A stretch of 42,545 nucleotides of DNA from Rickettsiales bacterium (GTDB lineage: Bacteria; Pseudomonadota; Alphaproteobacteria; Rickettsiales; SXRF01), in NCBI GenBank assembly GCA_005792635.1, contig SXRF01000081.1, positions 1 to 42,545 of the forward strand, read 5' to 3'. The position numbers and the translations under genes were made by a program. The notes beneath the pieces were generated by a model. The model ran no database searches. It was not told the DNA's origin and saw only the letters and a list, made by a program, of their open reading frames with translations. Positions 8,211 through 15,847 of this stretch are shown here, one piece after another. Every line of letters starts with the position of its first letter. The first letter of the stretch is position 1.

Positions 8211-8457
8211 CATTCTGAAGATAGCAAATTCGCCGTTCATATCCCCATAATACATTGACTAAAACTGGTCAGGAAGTGGGAAAAATAAAAAAAGTGAGTT
8301 TGCAAAAAAGACCGCGATAAAAATTAGTGAATTATGAAATATCAAACACTTATTTCAATAACTTAAAGTAAAAAACGGTACTTTTAGGGACAAAAACGGG
8401 GCGCATAACACGCATTATAGAATTCTCGACATGGACAAATTAGCTACCATCTCGGTC

Positions 8458-8555
8458 GTCAATCCCCGCTTTATGCGGGGATCTTGAGCAACAAATTCCG
8501 TCATTGGTTTTATCTCTAGATCCTGTGCAAATACTGGTGCATTTCACAGGATGAC
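8458..8555. repeat. Family 2 palindromic element
   Basis: This 98-bp element ends in GTCAATCCCCGC and CAGGATGAC. Its middle, GCAACAAATTC-GTCATTGGTTTTAT, recurs in the copies at 21233 and (inverted) 24606. The left arm forms a hairpin (CCCCGCTTTATGCGGGG). It ends 5 bp from the lpdA stop and could act as its terminator. Confidence 0.75.
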
Positions 8556-8560
8556 AATAT

Positions 8561-9949
8561 TTATATATGCACCGCGCGACCCAGCACGGCGAGGGCGGCT
8601 TCTTTCACCGCTTCATTGAGCGTTGGGTGGGCGTGGCAGGTGCGGAATAAATCCTCGCTACTGCCGCCAAATTCCATGATGGTCACGGCTTCGGCAATCA
8701 GCGTTCCCGCATGTGGGCCGATGATATGCACGCCAAGCACGCGGTCAGTTTTTTCGCAGGCGATGATTTTCACAAGACCGTCCGTCTGCCCGACTGCGCG
8801 ACCGCGGCTATTTGCCATAAACGGAAATTTGCCGACCCTGTATGCAACGCCCGCGGCTTTGATTTCTTCCTCGGTTTTGCCGACGCTCGCCACCTCTGGC
8901 CATGTGTAGACCACGCTCGGCACGAGGTTGTAATCAAGATGCGGCTTCTGCCCCGCCATGCCTTCCACCGCGGCGACGCCGTCTTCCTCCGCCTTGTGCG
9001 CGAGCATTGGCCCTGCTATCAAATCGCCAATTGCGTATATGCCTTTGACACTCGTTTCAAAATGGCTGTCCACCGCCACGCGCCCGCGGTTATCCAGCGC
9101 AACGCCAAGTTTCTCCAAGCCCAAGCCGTCCGTATATGGCTTGCGTCCGATGGAAACCAGCACGACATCACCCTCTAGCTTGGTCGCTGCGCCACCTTTG
9201 GCTGGTTCGATGGTGAGCGTCACCGTTTTGCCCTTGCTCTCCGCGCCCGTCACCTTGCTGCCGAGCATGAAGTTCACGCCTTGTTTTTCCATAATGCGTT
9301 GGAATTGCTTGGCGATTTCCGCGTCCATCGCGCCGCCGATTGCGTCCAAAAATTCCACCACTGTCACCTTCGCGCCGAGCCTGCGCCACACTGAGCCAAG
9401 CTCCAGCCCAATCACCCCGCCGCCAACAACTATCAAATGGTTCGGCACTTTTTCCAGCGCGAGAGCACCTGTGGACGAAACGATTTTTTTCTCGTCAATC
9501 TCCACATTCGGAAGGCGCATAATATCCGAGCCAGTCGCCAGCAAAATGCGCTTGGTGGTTAGCGTTTCTTTGCCGTTCACCACAACTTCGCTCGCGGATT
9601 TAACCGCGCCAGTGCCGATGATGTAGGTGACTTTATTTTTTTTGAACAAGCCCTCAATACCCTTGGTAAGATCCAGCACCACCTTGTCCTTGCGGGCGAG
9701 CATGGTTGCAAGGTCTAGCTCTACCTTTGCCTTGATGCCGTGCGCGGCGAAGTTGTGCTGCGCGTCCTCGTATTTTTCCGAGCTTTCCAGAAGGGCTTTT
9801 GACGGAATACAGCCAACATTCAAGCAAGTTCCGCCAAGGCTTCCGCGCTTTTCCACGCAGGCGACTTTCATGCCCAGTTGCGCTGCTCTAATCGCCGCCA
9901 CATACCCACCTGGCCCACCGCCGATAACTAATAAATCATATTCAGACAT
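8561..9949 (-). CDS. lpdA: Dihydrolipoyl dehydrogenase (E3)
   Basis: The FAD-disulfide E3 subunit reoxidises the lipoyl groups of the 2-oxo acid dehydrogenase complexes with NAD+. The 462-residue product has the N-terminal FAD fold (VIGGGPGGYVAAIRAAQLG) and the redox pair in TCLNVGCIPSKAL (Cys42 and Cys47). The NAD-binding fold is VVGGGVIGLELGSVWRRLG. The interface domain carries the catalytic His in HAHPTLNEA near residue 440. Length and motifs are typical. ATG 9949 follows CAGGAAC. It stands alone, without E1 or E2 genes beside it, although the sucA end lies about 8 kb away on the other strand; it could serve OGDH, PDH or both. Confidence 0.97.
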   Translation of the reverse strand: MSEYDLLVIGGGPGGYVAAIRAAQLGMKVACVEKRGSLGGTCLNVGCIPSKALLESSEKYEDAQHNFAAHGIKAKVELDLATMLARKDKVVLDLTKGIEGLFKKNKVTYIIGTGAVKSASEVVVNGKETLTTKRILLATGSDIMRLPNVEIDEKKIVSSTGALALEKVPNHLIVVGGGVIGLELGSVWRRLGAKVTVVEFLDAIGGAMDAEIAKQFQRIMEKQGVNFMLGSKVTGAESKGKTVTLTIEPAKGGAATKLEGDVVLVSIGRKPYTDGLGLEKLGVALDNRGRVAVDSHFETSVKGIYAIGDLIAGPMLAHKAEEDGVAAVEGMAGQKPHLDYNLVPSVVYTWPEVASVGKTEEEIKAAGVAYRVGKFPFMANSRGRAVGQTDGLVKIIACEKTDRVLGVHIIGPHAGTLIAEAVTIMEFGGSSEDLFRTCHAHPTLNEAVKEAALAVLGRAVHI

Positions 9950-9982
9950 TTTTTTTGTTCCTGTTTCCTTAAAAAATTATAT

Positions 9983-10744
9983 TTATTTTTTTCGCACTAA
10001 ATTTGGAAAATAAAAGCTAAAAGTGAACACATAGTCCACAATAGAATTTAGTATAAATAAAAACTGCAATATTGTTATGTAAAGCCATATATTAGTGCCA
10101 TTATTTGCATATAGAATGAACAAAACCAATATTGCAACTAAGCCAAAAATACTGTTATTCGCCGCCCATATTCCAACTGCGTAATTTTCATGTTTTTTTG
10201 TGTACTCGTCAATTGCACCTGCGCCATAATGCCATTTATTTTTCCACAACCACAACGCATTTACGATTAAAAATACTGTTACTACTACTGAATATTGCAT
10301 AGGATTTACAATAGATATTGACATAAAAATAAAAATTATGCTGTGCGATACAAGCAAAATTGCATCTATACAAACTTTGTATGGGCTATACTTACTTGCT
10401 ACATATTGCAAGCCTTTGGTTTTTATGTCTTCCTTGTACCAAATATCAAGCATACGCGTATCACCAAGGAATATCCTTGAAAATATTAGCGTAAAAGAAA
10501 CATAGCATAATGTATGAGCCAATGATGAAATTGAAAATAGCTGGCTTATTTCATTTGTTGAAAAATATTTTTCAAGCTTGGTCAAAACAGCCTCTGCAAA
10601 AACCCTCGTGGTTTGTGCGAAGGTGGTAACCATAATTATTTGCCAAAACCATTTTAAGCTGGAATGCAAATTGTCGAACACAAGCTTGAAGCGTTCTTGC
10701 TCTTTTTCGTTTAGAATAATACAATATTCCTCGCTCATATTCAT
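9983..10744 (-). CDS. Hypothetical multi-pass membrane protein
   Basis: I do not recognise a family. The 253-residue product has a cytosolic-looking N-terminus and about six hydrophobic segments: WFWQIIMVTTFAQ, ISSLAHTLCYVSFTLIFSRIF, AILLVSHSIIFIFMSISI, SVVVTVFLIVNALWLW, NSIFGLVAILVLFILYA and ITILQFLFILNSIVDYVF. The gene is strikingly AT-rich and uses codons such as ATA and TTA more than its neighbours, which suggests foreign origin. Possible starts are ATG 10744, ATG 10738 and TTG 10753, none with a strong ribosome site. It ends 33 bp before lpdA on the same strand. Function unknown. Confidence 0.65.
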   Translation of the reverse strand: MNMSEEYCIILNEKEQERFKLVFDNLHSSLKWFWQIIMVTTFAQTTRVFAEAVLTKLEKYFSTNEISQLFSISSLAHTLCYVSFTLIFSRIFLGDTRMLDIWYKEDIKTKGLQYVASKYSPYKVCIDAILLVSHSIIFIFMSISIVNPMQYSVVVTVFLIVNALWLWKNKWHYGAGAIDEYTKKHENYAVGIWAANNSIFGLVAILVLFILYANNGTNIWLYITILQFLFILNSIVDYVFTFSFYFPNLVRKK

Positions 10745-10850
10745 ATATCTCAAATTCGATATTTGTTGCTACAGATATTTATTGCTAAATTGCCACACTA
10801 CAGCTTTATAAATATAACTTTATAAAGGAAATTTCAATTGCTATTATTTT

Positions 10851-10940
10851 GTCATCCTGTGAGGAGCTTCGCTCCTGCACAGGATCTCGTGCAACATAAA
10901 AAAGATCCTGCGCTAGTGCTTCCGCACTCCGCAGGATGAC
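10851..10940. repeat. Family 2 palindromic element
   Basis: This 90-bp element starts GTCATCCTGTGAGGAGC and ends GCAGGATGAC. Each arm holds its own hairpin (GGAGCTTCGCTCC on the left, GTGCTTCCGCAC on the right). Its right end touches the AGGAG ribosome site of the next gene (10941-10945), so the arm could influence translation start. Confidence 0.75.
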
Positions 10941-10952
10941 AGGAGATTTGCT

Positions 10953-11606
10953 ATGAAAAAAACTGTTTTACTATCCACTATATTATCCTTGGTTTCTGGC
11001 GCGGCATTTGCCGAAATGGGGAAGTTAGAAGTTGGCTCAACCAGCATTAAAAATGGCAAGTCAATTCCAACAAAGTTTGCATTCTGCAAGCCAGATGGCA
11101 AAGGTAAGACCGAGCCAGCGGAAAATATCAGCCCAGAAATTCACTGGTCGGGCGCACCAGTTGGCACAAAATCTTTTGCGATTGTCGTGGTTGATCCTGA
11201 TGTTCCCGCGAAGTTTGATGATGCGAATAAGGAAGGTAAAACCATCGCCGAAGATTTTCCAAGGCAGAATTTTTATCATTGGGTTGGGTTTGACATTCCT
11301 GCCAATGTTAGCGCGATCCCTGAAGGGAAGGGGAAGGATGCAAAGCTGGTTTCTAGCTCGGTTAATGATTTTGCCAGCTTTATAAAAGACAAGCCAGCGG
11401 AAACATTCCTTGGTTTTGATGGCTCTTGCCCACCGTTTAATGATGCGCGGTTGCACCATTATCACTTCACGGTTTATGCGCTGGGTACGGATAAGCTTCC
11501 AGCCATCAAAGGTGGCAACGCCGATTATGAAAAAGAAATCCAAAAACACGCAATCGCCAAGGGAGAAATCGTCGGGACTTACAGCAATTTTGTCGTAGCT
11601 AAGTAA
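10953..11606 (+). CDS. Periplasmic PEBP/YbhB-family protein (Raf kinase inhibitor-like)
   Basis: A 217-residue exported protein of the phosphatidylethanolamine-binding fold; bacterial members (YbhB/YbcL) have no firmly known job. The N-terminus is a signal peptide (MKKTVLLSTILSLVSGAAFA, cleavage after AFA). The PEBP motifs follow in order: SPEIHWSGAP, VVDPDVP, FYHWVGFDIP and the GSCPPFND-HHYHFTVYAL block. ATG 10953 has AGGAG seven bases upstream, directly after a family 2 repeat. The 3' end overlaps the convergent gshB by 8 bp. Family assignment is strong; ligand unknown. Confidence 0.9.
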   Translation: MKKTVLLSTILSLVSGAAFAEMGKLEVGSTSIKNGKSIPTKFAFCKPDGKGKTEPAENISPEIHWSGAPVGTKSFAIVVVDPDVPAKFDDANKEGKTIAEDFPRQNFYHWVGFDIPANVSAIPEGKGKDAKLVSSSVNDFASFIKDKPAETFLGFDGSCPPFNDARLHHYHFTVYALGTDKLPAIKGGNADYEKEIQKHAIAKGEIVGTYSNFVVAK

Positions 11607-12540
11607 GCCGTCCCTCAATCGCGTTCCATATAACGCGCTCTAGTTGCGTGTCGCTTAGGCGGTTGATGGCGCGAAGACCAGTGGGTGAGGTGATGTTGAT
11701 TTCGGTGAGCCAATCGCCAATTACATCCAACCCCACGAAAATCAAGCCTTTGTCTTTTAGTGGTTGGCGGAGGGATTCGCAAATTTCGCGTTGTTTGGCG
11801 GTTAGCTCTGCTTTCACCGCCTCGCCGCCAATACGCATATTGGCGCGGATTTCGCCGCCCGCAGGGATGCGCCCAATTGCGCCGCCAATTTCGCCATCAA
11901 TCAGCACGATGCGCTTGTCCTCGCTTGCTACTTCGGGCAGGAATTTCTGCGCGATGATTGGTTCGCGGCTTCCCGCAAACAGCATTTCCATCAGCGGCTT
12001 AAAATTATCATCACCAGCTTTAAGATGCAAGATTGACCGCCCACCATAGCCATATAGCGGCTTGAGGATGATGTCTTTATGCTGCGCGTAAAATTCGCCG
12101 ATTTCGCGTTCGTCCGCACTAATGAGCGTTGGCGGCATGAAATCACGCATAAGTGTCGGAAAGATTTTTTCAGGATGGTTGCGTACGCTGGCTGGATCGT
12201 TCACCACTAGAACATCTGGAGAAAGCATTTCCAAAATATAGCTAGTAGTGAGATAGGTCATGTCGAACGGCGGGTCTTGCCGTAGCAACACCACATCCAG
12301 CGAGCGCAAATCCAGCACAAATTCTTCGCCCAGTTCGTAGTAATATTCGTGGGTATCAAAAAACTTGGCGGGCTGTGCGCGGGCGGTAATTTTCCCGTCG
12401 CGGTAGGTCAACTTATCAGGCGTGTAATAAAAAACCTCATGCCCACGGCGACAAGCTTCAAAACCCAGCAGCAGCGTGGAATCGCTGTGTGGATTCAGCG
12501 TGTCCACCTTGTCCATTTGTATCGCAACGCGCAATTTCAT
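11599..12540 (-). CDS. gshB: Glutathione synthetase
   Basis: This ATP-grasp ligase joins gamma-glutamylcysteine and glycine, the second step of glutathione synthesis in the cytosol. The 313-residue product matches the bacterial family length. Motifs include IQMDKVDTLNPHSDST at the N-terminus, LLRQDPPFDMTYLTT, VVNDPASVRNHPEK, the ATP-grasp loop LKPLYGYGGRSI, and near the C-terminus VGLDVIGDWLTEINITSPTG. The convergent PEBP gene overlaps its last 8 bases. The BON lipoprotein and yraN lie upstream on the same strand with a 20-bp gap, so the three may be one operon; yraN-BON-gshB order is common in alphaproteobacteria. Confidence 0.96.
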   Translation of the reverse strand: MKLRVAIQMDKVDTLNPHSDSTLLLGFEACRRGHEVFYYTPDKLTYRDGKITARAQPAKFFDTHEYYYELGEEFVLDLRSLDVVLLRQDPPFDMTYLTTSYILEMLSPDVLVVNDPASVRNHPEKIFPTLMRDFMPPTLISADEREIGEFYAQHKDIILKPLYGYGGRSILHLKAGDDNFKPLMEMLFAGSREPIIAQKFLPEVASEDKRIVLIDGEIGGAIGRIPAGGEIRANMRIGGEAVKAELTAKQREICESLRQPLKDKGLIFVGLDVIGDWLTEINITSPTGLRAINRLSDTQLERVIWNAIEGRLT

Positions 12541-12560
12541 AGCATTAAAATTTCATAGCA

Positions 12561-13157
12561 TTAATTCGGTAAATATCCACGGCGAGGGTCGTCTTTCAGG
12601 CGCACATAGCTAACCACGCGCTGCACATAGCTGGTGGTGCTGGCGACATTGGTGGCGCGGTTTAGCTCGTCTTGGTTTTGCGCGATACCCATCAAATATA
12701 CCACCTGATTTACCGTGATAACCGAATAGTTGATGTTATGAATATTCTTGCCAAACAGAAGGCGAGTGCGGACTTGCGTGCTTATCCAGACATCTTTGGT
12801 ATAGTTCCAGAAGCCAGATTTATCGTTAATCTGTACTTCGTTTATTACTTCCTTCACCCCGTTCACCTGCCACGCCAGCTTCACCGCTTCAATCTGCGAA
12901 TCTGGCTTATCGACATTACCCGTTAGAAGAACGCGCCCTTCCACAGATTTGACTTCCACATTGGTGAGAAGGTCTTTGAAATCCTGCTTGGCATAGAGGT
13001 TTTTAATTTGCAGCAAGATGCTCGCATCGTCAACCGCGCTGCCGACAGAGCGTTCTTGCGCGACGACCACAGCGGCTTCGGTTGCACCGCCAATGACTAG
13101 CGGAACACAGCCTGTGACAGTTGTTAGAATTACAGACAATAAAATAATGGCTCGCAT
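12561..13157 (-). CDS. BON-domain lipoprotein
   Basis: A 198-residue envelope lipoprotein with two BON domains, like DolP/YraP, which supports outer membrane integrity. The signal peptide ends in a lipobox with Cys17 (TTVTGC). BON 1 covers about residues 45-110 (NVEVKSVEGRVLLTGNV); BON 2 about 115-190 (VWISTQVRTRLL, VITVNQVVYLMGIAQ). ATG 13157 is preferred: GGAGG stands five bases before it and the lipobox is placed correctly. A GTG at 13169 would run through that ribosome site. The ATG shares one base with the yraN stop, so the genes are coupled. Confidence 0.9.
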   Translation of the reverse strand: MRAIILLSVILTTVTGCVPLVIGGATEAAVVVAQERSVGSAVDDASILLQIKNLYAKQDFKDLLTNVEVKSVEGRVLLTGNVDKPDSQIEAVKLAWQVNGVKEVINEVQINDKSGFWNYTKDVWISTQVRTRLLFGKNIHNINYSVITVNQVVYLMGIAQNQDELNRATNVASTTSYVQRVVSYVRLKDDPRRGYLPN

Positions 13158-13537
13158 TATATCCTCCACGCGTCTTTTAAGTGTTTAGGCAGGCGACCGC
13201 GCACCACCCATATAGCATCAAAACGGATATTAAGATTGTCTAGGGTGGAAAGTCCAGCGATTTTACCATGACCCGCCAATAACCATTCGAGTGCGCCCAT
13301 GATTTTTTTCATTTTCCATGGTGAAATGCTATCCGCGCACTGCGCGAAATTCTTGCGGGCTTTTACCTCCACCACTGCGAGCGTTTTGCCTTTTACTGCC
13401 AGAATATCAATCTCCCCGCGGGCATTTTTATAGCGCATCGCCACCACGCGGTAGCCCTTCAGCCACAAAAAAACCGCGGCTATCCTCTCCGCCGCTATGC
13501 CGAAATTATAGGCTTTTTTCTTTTTGGATGGTGGCAT
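13157..13537 (-). CDS. yraN: YraN family (UPF0102) predicted endonuclease-fold protein
   Basis: A small protein with the restriction-endonuclease-like fold; no activity is firmly established for the family. Family motifs are present: AAERIAAVFLWLKGYRVV, RYKNARGEIDILA and LAVVEVKARKN, supplying the Glu, Asp and ExK residues of a PD-(D/E)xK centre. The length of 126 residues is normal. ATG 13537 is used here; TTG 13543 is an alternative and neither has a clear ribosome site. It overlaps the BON lipoprotein gene by one base. A family 1 repeat lies just upstream. Confidence 0.9.
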   Translation of the reverse strand: MPPSKKKKAYNFGIAAERIAAVFLWLKGYRVVAMRYKNARGEIDILAVKGKTLAVVEVKARKNFAQCADSISPWKMKKIMGALEWLLAGHGKIAGLSTLDNLNIRFDAIWVVRGRLPKHLKDAWRI

Positions 13538-13567
13538 TTTCAATATGCTTTTTAGGATTTATTGGTC

Positions 13568-13655
13568 GTCATGCCAGCGTAGGCAGGCATCCATGCCACG
13601 CAACTGGCTATAACGCTTGTGGTTTGGCATGGATACCGCCCTTCGGCGGTATGAC
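13568..13655. repeat. Family 1 palindromic element (core only)
   Basis: This 88-bp core has GTCATGCCAGCGTAGGCAGG at one end and ACCGCCCTTCGGCGGTATGAC at the other. The interior TGGCTATAACGCTTGTGGTT is shared with the copy at 17340. The longer terminal repeats seen at 8046 and 17256 are missing. It separates yraN from the divergent TPR gene. Confidence 0.75.
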
Positions 13656-13729
13656 ATAGAAAATATAGTGCATAGTAAAATACAATGTATTATATTCACT
13701 ATGTTTTTGCAAACATTAAGCGAGTAAAT

Positions 13730-14356
13730 ATGAGCGAATTATTCAGAGAAATAGAAGAAGACATCAAGCGCGAACGCTTTGAGAAATTGTGGAAAAGCTT
13801 TGGCTTTGCTATGGTGTGGGCGAGCATTGCGTTGGTCGCGGCGACGGTGATTTTTGTGCTGTGGCAGAACCATGTGCAATCGGCGGCGGAGGGCAAAACT
13901 AGCCAGTTATTGCGCGGGATAGACCGCTTGCAGCTTGAGGATTATAGCGGTGCAGTGCCGATATTTTCCGCGCTGACCGATGATGACAGCTCGCCATATT
14001 ACGGAATTGCTATGCTCCGCAAAGCGCAGGCGCAGGAACTAAGCGGTGACAAAGAAGGGGCGCAGAAAACCTACTCTGCGCTGTCTACCAAAACTTCCGA
14101 ATTTGCAGGGCTTGCCGCGCTGAAATTGGACGGCAGTATGTCGGTGGCGAAGGATTCACCGTTTTATTACACATCGGCGGAATATAAGGCTTGGGGGCTG
14201 CTGTCTAGCGGCAAAAAAGCGGAAGCGGCGGCGGCTTTTTCTGAGCTGGCAAGTGATAAAAATTCTCCGCAAACTCTGGCTGACAGGGCAAAAGAGGTTT
14301 TGCGAACGATTGCTCCCGAAAAACCAAAAAATGGAAAACAGGATGAAAATGAATAA
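13730..14356 (+). CDS. Inner-membrane TPR-like protein (YfgM type)
   Basis: A 208-residue protein with one N-terminal membrane anchor (residues about 24-45, FGFAMVWASIALVAATVIF) and a large periplasmic helical part with TPR-like repeats (LEDYSGAVPIFSAL, LSGDKEGAQKTYSAL, LSSGKKAEAAAAFSEL). This matches the YfgM family, linked to periplasmic chaperone traffic and often next to bamB, as here. ATG 13730 gives the usual MSELFREIEEDI N-terminus; an upstream start at 13685 would add residues untypical of the family. The 3' end overlaps the bamB start, so the genes are likely co-translated. Lys- and Glu-rich tail. Confidence 0.85.
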   Translation: MSELFREIEEDIKRERFEKLWKSFGFAMVWASIALVAATVIFVLWQNHVQSAAEGKTSQLLRGIDRLQLEDYSGAVPIFSALTDDDSSPYYGIAMLRKAQAQELSGDKEGAQKTYSALSTKTSEFAGLAALKLDGSMSVAKDSPFYYTSAEYKAWGLLSSGKKAEAAAAFSELASDKNSPQTLADRAKEVLRTIAPEKPKNGKQDENE

Positions 14357-15686
14357 GAATATTATCTCATGCATCGCTATTTCGGCTTTGCTTACTTCTT
14401 GCAGCTATCTTCCGACATGGATGGGTGGGCGCGTTGATGAAAAGCCAAAACTTGTTGGCGAACGCTTTTCCGCACTCCCGATTACGGGGCAGGCACAGCC
14501 TGATGATAGCCTGAAAAGCTCGCCTGTGCGCCTTCCTGCGCCTGCTGCCAATGCTGATTGGGTGCAGCCGACTAGCTTATTCACGGCGGCAACGGGTAAT
14601 CTCGCGGGCGGCGAATTCAATAGCAAAACTTCGGCGACGGCTGGCGATGGCAATGATTTTGAAAGCTCGCTGATTGCAACCCCTATAGTGGCGGGTGGTG
14701 TGGTCTATGCCATGGACGCAAGCGGCATAATTTCCGCGCATGATGCGTCGAATGTCGCCAGTGTGCGCTGGAAAGCGACGGATATTGCCGATACGCATGG
14801 GCATGATGTTTTTGGTGGCGGGCTATCGTTTGACGCGGGCGTGGTCTACGCCGTGGCGGGACATGGGAAAGTTGCGGCGTTTGATGCGGCAAGCGGCAAG
14901 CTGTTATGGGCGAAGGATTTCACCACGCCGATGCGGGCTGCACCAAGAATTTCTGGCGATCGCCTGATTGTGGTGACGATGGATAGCCAGACTTACGCGC
15001 TTTCCGCCAAAACTGGCGATATACTCTGGGATCACCGCGGGATTAACGAAACTGCTGGTGTGATGAATAATGTTTCGCCGACTATCGTTGGCGGCAGTGT
15101 CATCGTGCCGTATGCTTCTGGCGAGCTATTCGCGCTCAATTTGGCGGATGGCAGCCCGCAGTGGAGCGACACTTTGCTGCAAAGCAAGGGGGGGGCGCAG
15201 GGTTCGGGCGCGTTCACGGGCATTGGCGGCGACCCGATTATTGACGGCAATATCGCCATTGCCACCAGTACAAACGGCGTGACGGCGGCAATAAATATGG
15301 CAACTGGGCAGCGCGTTTGGCAACAGGCGATTGCTTCTATGAACACGCCGTGGCTGGCTGGTGATGAGCTGTTCTTGCTAACGGCGGATAATGTGTTGGT
15401 GGATATGGTGAAATATAGCGGCAAAATCCGCTGGGCAACGCAGCTTGAAAGCTTCATAGACAAGGAGCGCAAACTAAAGCCCATTAGCTGGAAAGGCGCG
15501 GTGTTGGTGGCGGATAAGTTGCTGCTGACTAACTCGCAGGGCGAAATTGTTTTTGTGTCGGCGGCGGACGGAAAAATCGTAAAAACTATGGATAGCCCAA
15601 GCAAAATAACCAGCGCACCCGTGGTCGCGGGCGGGCGGTTGTATCTGGTTGGCAGTGACGCAACGCTTTATTGTTTATACCCATAA
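14349..15686 (+). CDS. bamB: Outer membrane assembly lipoprotein BamB (PQQ-like beta-propeller)
   Basis: BamB is the propeller subunit of the BAM complex that inserts outer-membrane beta-barrel proteins. The 445-residue product has a lipoprotein signal with lipobox ALLTSC (Cys18) and repeated propeller blades: GGVVYAMDASGIISAHDA, GVVYAVAGHGKVAAFDAASG, MDSQTYALSAKTGDILWD, SGELFALNLADGSPQWS, and at the end GRLYLVGSDATLYCLYP. ATG 14349 is chosen over 14343 because AGG at 14340-14342 is six bases upstream and the lipobox fits. It overlaps the TPR gene by 8 bp. Its stop TAA lies inside the left end of a family 3 repeat. Confidence 0.92.
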   Translation: MNKNIISCIAISALLTSCSYLPTWMGGRVDEKPKLVGERFSALPITGQAQPDDSLKSSPVRLPAPAANADWVQPTSLFTAATGNLAGGEFNSKTSATAGDGNDFESSLIATPIVAGGVVYAMDASGIISAHDASNVASVRWKATDIADTHGHDVFGGGLSFDAGVVYAVAGHGKVAAFDAASGKLLWAKDFTTPMRAAPRISGDRLIVVTMDSQTYALSAKTGDILWDHRGINETAGVMNNVSPTIVGGSVIVPYASGELFALNLADGSPQWSDTLLQSKGGAQGSGAFTGIGGDPIIDGNIAIATSTNGVTAAINMATGQRVWQQAIASMNTPWLAGDELFLLTADNVLVDMVKYSGKIRWATQLESFIDKERKLKPISWKGAVLVADKLLLTNSQGEIVFVSAADGKIVKTMDSPSKITSAPVVAGGRLYLVGSDATLYCLYP

Positions 15687-15806
15687 ATTCTACTATACCT
15701 TGCTGCAAACAGCTATTTCCTGCGCTTCCGCTGCTCATGTACTTAGTGTACACTGCGCTGCGGTTCTCGGAAATAACTGTTTTCGCTACGGTCTAGCGAA
15801 TTTCTG
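15680..15806. repeat. Family 3 long hairpin element
   Basis: About 127 bp folding back on itself around the apex TGTAC-TTAGT-GTACA (15738-15752). The conserved inner arms are TGCGCTTCCGCTG and CGCTGCGGTTCTCG. The variable stem CAGCTATTTCC (15710) pairs with GGAAATAACTG (15769). The outer arms are CCCATAAATTC and GAATTTCTG. The bamB stop lies in the left outer arm. The element fills the gap before der. Confidence 0.8.
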
Positions 15807-15847
15807 AATATAAACTAGTCAATAACTAAATAAAAAAGTAGAAAAAT

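Noticed and set aside
8711-9626. Long open frames on the plus strand opposite lpdA
   Set aside because: They are antisense shadows of a strongly conserved gene; no ribosome sites and no recognisable protein features.
15680-15806. Family 3 hairpin as a plain intrinsic terminator
   Set aside because: There is no T-run after the stem, it is far longer than a terminator, and its core recurs with variable arms.
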